A stretch of 64,000 bases of DNA from Undaria pinnatifida (Eukaryota; Sar; Phaeophyceae; Laminariales; Alariaceae), in contig JABAKD010000003.1 of NCBI GenBank assembly GCA_012845835.1, forward strand, positions 495,984-559,983, written 5' to 3'. Under the pieces are notes generated by a model, which worked only from the letters and a program-made list of their open reading frames with translations, did not search any database and was not told the origin of the DNA. This document shows, piece after piece, positions 60,426 to 64,000 of this stretch. Each line of letters begins with the position of its first letter. Position 1 is the stretch's first letter. Position numbers and translations under genes: made by a program.

Positions 60426-63192
60426 TTATTTACGGGGTTTCGTAATGATGGTGGCGTCTCCCCCGATAATCGTTTGGCAAGCCAGCCGCCTGGATTCCGG
60501 ACGGCCCTGAGCGTCCATTCCATTCCATTCCATCCCATGCCACGCGACGCCGTGTCGCGAAGCAAAACGTACGACACCAGCGCCATGAGGGGACAAGACG
60601 TCAGCGCCGAGCGCACACAAAGAACGCGAAGAGGGGGGAAGGAGGCACAGAGGCGTGCAGGGAAAGGGGAGAGAGAAGTGTATGTTTGGTTTGCTCGTGT
60701 GTTGCAGTGGCTCCAAAAGGGTTTCACAATCGACTGGGTGGCTGGGGTAAGGGACAGGGGTCGCTAAAACTTTGAGTTCTCCAACACCTAAGACGCCATG
60801 TTTTTCAATTTTCTGGCTTTACCCCGACTTGATGTAGGGTTTTCGTACAAATAAGAAAAACATACTGGTATATGAATGCGTATTTCCTACTAGGTTTCAA
60901 GAGTATCTCTCCCCGCCTCTCTCGTTTCCCAGGGCACAGCTTGGGCATTGATATGTATATTGCGTACAACATAACTTAGAATGCAAAAAACACTTTTAAC
61001 GTTTTACATTTTTTTTTTGGGGGGTACTCTCGGTTGGCCTATGAGTACCTTTAGTTTTCCGGCTTCCCAGTCGCTTCTCGGGTCCCACCCTTCCGCTTCC
61101 TCGACCTGCACGGCGCACGTGCCGCACTGGCCGCCCCCATTGCAGTTCGTCATCTGGTGGTCCGCGCGATGAACGGCGAGTCCGGGTGGGAAGGGTTGGG
61201 ACGGGGCGAGGGTTGCTACGGAACACCATAAGAAAAAAAGCAAGGGGGGGTGTAGGGTGTGGGGTGCCATTGGCTGCACACCCATAATCGTAATGGGGTG
61301 TACTCGTTTGTTGCTTGCCTTCGTCGTTTTACCATTGACCACGCATCCCTTTCGAGACGGAGCACCGTTCCTACTCCTAATAGAGACACCTCCAACGTTT
61401 GGGCGCTCACTACGTAGGTTTCTTCCACATCTCACATAAACAATTTTGGTTTATCTCAAATATCGTTACAACTTTGGCCGTTTATGGCCACCATATGTCC
61501 CTTAGGATAGCGACCGTTTTCTCGCTACTATCTATGTACCAAAAACTTCTTCGTGTCATGGGGGGGAGGGGGAGGGGGAGGGTTGCTGTTGGAAATCGTC
61601 AAGTAAGACACCTATAGATAGATATTTTCCTCTTTTTTCGCACACTTCTACTTTCCAGCTTCTGGATAAGCCGTGGTCACAGATGTCGTCCCTTCTCCCC
61701 CCAGTTCTTGCCTTCAATTTTTATAGCGCATAGAGTTCAGCAATCCCACTGCTCGTCGATATCATCGAGTGCTGCTAACTCACGCTCTCGTGTTTTCCGC
61801 AAGTCAATTTGTGCGCAAGAAAAAGTCCCCAAGAATATATACGAGTATGCACTCGGGGGGATTCGAACTCACGAAACAGACTTACACCAGGCTCGAGGAT
61901 AACCTGATACGCCACCGGGACGACCGGCTGATATACACCATTATCACAACACCCTGCACACACCACCCACCTTTGTCAAAGTCGGACACCTCAACCTTCC
62001 CGGCCAGCACCGCCTTTCGAAGCTTATCTCCCGACAAACATAGAAAACCGTTCTAATGTATAGAAAACCTTCCCATAAGAGCAATATACAAAACATACAC
62101 CATGACACCATCCTCGAAGCACATCACACACCACGCACCGCACACATTCCCCATCATTTCGTACACCTCCACCTTTCCGGCGAGCAGCGCCTTCCGAAAG
62201 CTACCCCCCATCTAACACATGTTTACCAGTAGAAAAAAATCCTACTACACAGCAGTCGTCATCCCACGCTAGGTAGGGGTGAAGCAAATTCTAAGATTTT
62301 TCTGAGCTCCTAGCATGAGGATATCTGTCAAAATCTCACCTGATACACGACTTCGAAGGCGTTCGTTGGTGCAGCAACCCGGCCAACATTTATGTGCGCT
62401 AGTCTTGAAAATAGATATTCTCGTGAAAATATCATGCTAACCGATAATTCCACACTTGAGTAGGCCAATCGGTAAGAGGTAAGAAACGCCTGGCCCAAAA
62501 AGTGGAACTCCTACCGTGACATGACTCATAGAACAACTTCCCATAAGACAAGTAGACACTAGCTAACACGCAAGTCACGGAACCATTCCGAAGGACGACG
62601 CAGAGAACGGGAAGGAGATCGATATCGGCAGCTTCAGAGATGCGGTTGTTGTTGACGCAGAGAAGGGGAAAGAGATCGATATCGGCAGCTTCAGAGATGC
62701 GGTTGTTGACGCAGAGAAGGGGAAGGAAATCGATATCGGCAGCTTCAGAGATGGGGTTGTTGACTTTGTAGCCGGCTGCGTGTCGGGGTTGCGCTGGGAT
62801 CGTACTTGGTCAGGCAACGTCTGTCTACAATGATGATTTGATGCCCGTTGAGCCATGCTACCGGCCTTGAACACACCACCCACCTTTCCTACCATGTCGT
62901 ACACCTCAAACTTCCCGGCTAGCAGCGCTTTCCGAAGGTTATCCCCCGTCTTCGCCTTCACCACCCCCAGCTCCTTCCCGTCCGCACTCATCACCCGAAC
63001 CTCACACGCCACCACCGGCGGCGGTGGCGGAGGCGGAGGCGGTGCCGGTGCCGGGACAGAGGGGTCACGGAAAACGAGGTCAATGGGGACCCCTGCAGGG
63101 GTGGCGACTAACGCATCCATGATGGCGTCGAACGTCGCGCCGGTTACGTCTTGGCCTCCGAGCTCTACCAAAAGCATGCTAGGGCCGACTTC
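60426..63192 (-). CDS. PDZ / [2Fe-2S] ferredoxin-like protein, three 3' exons
   Basis: Exon A 63192-62884 (after AAAAAACAG; donor AAG|GTGGGT), exon B 61153-61049 (after CCACCAG; donor AAG|GTACTC) and exon C 60506-60426 (after GCTCAG; stop TAA) join in phase 0 at both junctions, giving 164 residues. Exon A starts with the end of a PDZ-like fold (MLLVELGGQDVTGATFDAIM, then GVPIDLVFRD), a linker with nine prolines, and the first half of a plant-type ferredoxin fold (VRVMSADGKELG). Exon B brings TNCNGGGQCGTC, three of four iron-sulphur cysteines; exon C brings ESRRLACQTIIGG with the fourth. Such proteins carry a [2Fe-2S] cluster for electron transfer; the cysteine region and ending most resemble the ferredoxin-like chloroplast NDH-associated subunit PnsB3. 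Plastid location is inferred. 5' exons, including any transit peptide and PDZ start, lie beyond the window or are unrecognised. Confidence 0.8.
60507..61048 (-). other. Intron between exons B and C of the ferredoxin-like gene
   Basis: 542 bp, starting GTACTC and ending TCAG. It includes C-rich/G-rich simple sequence and no recognised dispersed repeat. Confidence 0.65.
61628..61932 (-). mobile_element. Family A tRNA-headed SINE, full copy in an intron
   Basis: On the minus strand: CCGGTCGTCCCGGTGGCG, A-box-like TGGCGTATCAGG, B-box GAGTTCGAATCC, then GACTTTTTCTTGCGCACAAA, GGGATTGCTGAACTC and CATCTGTGACCACGGCTTAT to an A/G-rich end. Same orientation as the host gene. Confidence 0.8.
61951..62035 (-). 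pseudogene. Degenerate duplicate of exon A 3' end (copy 1)
   Basis: The minus strand reads GATAAGCTTCGAAAGGCGGT... giving DKLRKAVLAGKVEVSDFDK, close to exon A's DNLRKALLAGKFEVYDMVGK, and keeps the GTGGGT donor. It has lost 2 bases before the donor, so it could not join exon B in frame. Confidence 0.65.
62124..62210 (-). pseudogene. Duplicate of exon A 3' end (copy 2), frame intact
   Basis: The minus strand after GTGTTAG gives MGGSFRKALLAGKVEVYEMM and GN before GTGTGC. It has no stop, keeps phase 0 and aligns with exon A over 20 residues. Either a decayed exon or an alternative exon of the ferredoxin-like gene. Confidence 0.6.
62251..62545 (+). repeat. Family K dispersed repeat, copy 3
   Basis: GTCATCCCACGCTAGGTAGG, TTTCTGAGCTCCTAGCATGA, ACACGACTTCGAAGGCGTTC, AAGAAACGCCTGGCCC. 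Lies antisense in the ferredoxin-like gene's intron. Confidence 0.7.
62597..62765. repeat. Three-unit minisatellite, about 55-60 bp
   Basis: GACGCAGAGAAGGGGAAGGA, GATCGATATCGGCAGCTTCA and GAGATGCGGTTGTTG repeat three times with few changes. It stays open on the minus strand as an extension of the exon A frame, but lies beyond the GTGGGT donor. Confidence 0.85.
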
Positions 63193-64000
63193 CTGTTTTT
63201 TCGGTGGTGGTGAGGGTTGGGGTGAGCGGGGGGGGGGGGGAGGGGGGGGAGTGAAGGTTGGAGGGACCGCCTGAGTGGCCGTGCCGCTTTGCTTCTTTAT
63301 TTACTCTCTTCTCGGTCGAAACTTAACTTTGCGAGTAACGTGTTGCGTCGGCCGCGCTTGCACCAGTGATTCCCGATGCGTACTACGATAGAGGGGTCGG
63401 GGGCCATTTTTTGCAATTTTTTTCCCGAAAGGCGGGGGCTCCTTAACCCTCACCGGGCGGAACTTGAAATGTTTGAAAAAAAACAAACATTTTTTGAATG
63501 CCTAGGCAATGGATTATGGCCATCGGCTTGCCCTTTCAGTTTACCCAAAAATATGTTTTCGGGTGACGTATCTGATATAGAGCTCCTCAAGTGGATATCG
63601 GCCTCAGAAAAGCAAGGCTGCACCGGTACCGTAGACCCATCTCCCCTGACCAGCTGAACAATCTACTACTGTTCGTAGCGCCGGAGGGCCAACAGCACGA
63701 CACCGTACCAATAATTTCGGCCATGTGCAGCCATTCTGTGCACGGAAAACGAAAAGTCTCAGGGGCGGGCACGTTAGAAGCCGGGACGCGAAAATGTGGC
63801 CGGGACGGGAACGAGACGCGACGTGAACGGGAAACCGTGTGATGTTTCGTTCTCGATCGCGATTTCCCGACCGTTCCCGTCGTTGTTTTCTGTTCTCACC
63901 GTCTACCATCCCAACGTTAGGTGTCTTGTTCCCGTCCCGACTGTTTCCAGTCCCACTGTCTGCCCAGTTGTTCCCATCCCATCTCGACGTTCGCACACAC
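63193..64000. other. Upstream intron or 5' flank of the ferredoxin-like gene
   Basis: A poly-pyrimidine tract precedes the exon A acceptor (G-run on the plus strand, 63229-63251). A family E fragment lies at 63370-63450 (GTACTACGATAGAGG, GGCGGGGGCTCCTTAACCC). GGGACGGG/GGAACG-type words repeat at 63780-63980. No PDZ-coding exon was found here. Confidence 0.5.

Larger units (their letters stand above)
61154..62883 (-). other. Repeat-filled intron between exons A and B of the ferredoxin-like gene
   Basis: 1730 bp, starting GTGGGT and ending CAG. It contains a three-unit minisatellite (62597-62765), a family K copy (62251-62545), a family A SINE (61628-61932) and two degenerate copies of exon A's 3' end. 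Confidence 0.7.

Noticed and set aside
60195-60767. 190-residue plus-strand open frame
   Set aside because: It lies antisense to the last exon of the ferredoxin-like gene and contains a C-rich run; no independent support.
1-64000. CRISPR arrays or bacterial operons
   Set aside because: No array has regular spacers between conserved repeats, and there are no ribosome-binding-site-led gene runs; spliced genes and SINE/LINE content show eukaryotic nuclear DNA.

Overview
The window is nuclear DNA of a eukaryote: there are no bacterial-style gene runs, the few protein-coding stretches are exons bounded by GT/AG splice sites, and most of the sequence is dispersed and tandem repeats. A plastid-type [2Fe-2S] ferredoxin-like gene joined to a PDZ-like segment points to a photosynthetic eukaryote. 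A stramenopile alga is a reasonable guess from that gene and the LINE type, but nothing here proves the lineage.

Genes are sparse. The best supported is a minus-strand gene at 60426-63192 (three phase-compatible exons, 5' end outside the window) encoding a PDZ-like C-terminus, a proline linker and a four-cysteine [2Fe-2S] domain. Facing it is an unrecognised plus-strand gene at 52924-56135 (three phase-compatible exons, 5' exons not found). A weaker two-exon minus-strand candidate lies at 19650-20476. A broken charged ORF at 51205-51949 lies just inside a possible decayed LTR element.

Mobile DNA dominates. It includes an intact-looking miniature LTR element (11211-12637, identical-length LTRs, GGTC duplications); a hAT-type element (28872-29715) and a mariner/pogo-type element (29731-30755) inserted side by side at the junction of a 1.43 kb tandem array, with the empty site preserved in the next copy; a 1.8 kb near-complete palindrome (36349-38167) splitting an older retroposon; a dead LINE (46292-47702) head-to-head with a second LINE fragment; small TIR elements at 16401, 41982 and 43182; and several SINE-like families. 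I name these A (tRNA head), B, C ((CAA)n tail), D (poly-A tail), E, G, J, K and P (TTAA-bounded).

Layout: 1-8.3 kb, minisatellites and repeat fragments; 8.3-12.6 kb, LTR-type elements and family A; 12.6-21 kb, B/E/A copies, low-complexity DNA and the weak gene; 21-24 kb, family C cluster with long GTT runs; 24.2-26.5 kb, palindromic CTATTG array; 27.1-33.2 kb, tandem array with two transposons; 33-46 kb, dense dispersed repeats, palindromes and a CCCGCGGG array; 46-52.5 kb, LINEs and LTR-like pair; 52.9-63.2 kb, two convergent genes with repeat-filled introns and two further minisatellites. A recurring theme is that many unrelated minisatellites carry a palindromic core word.
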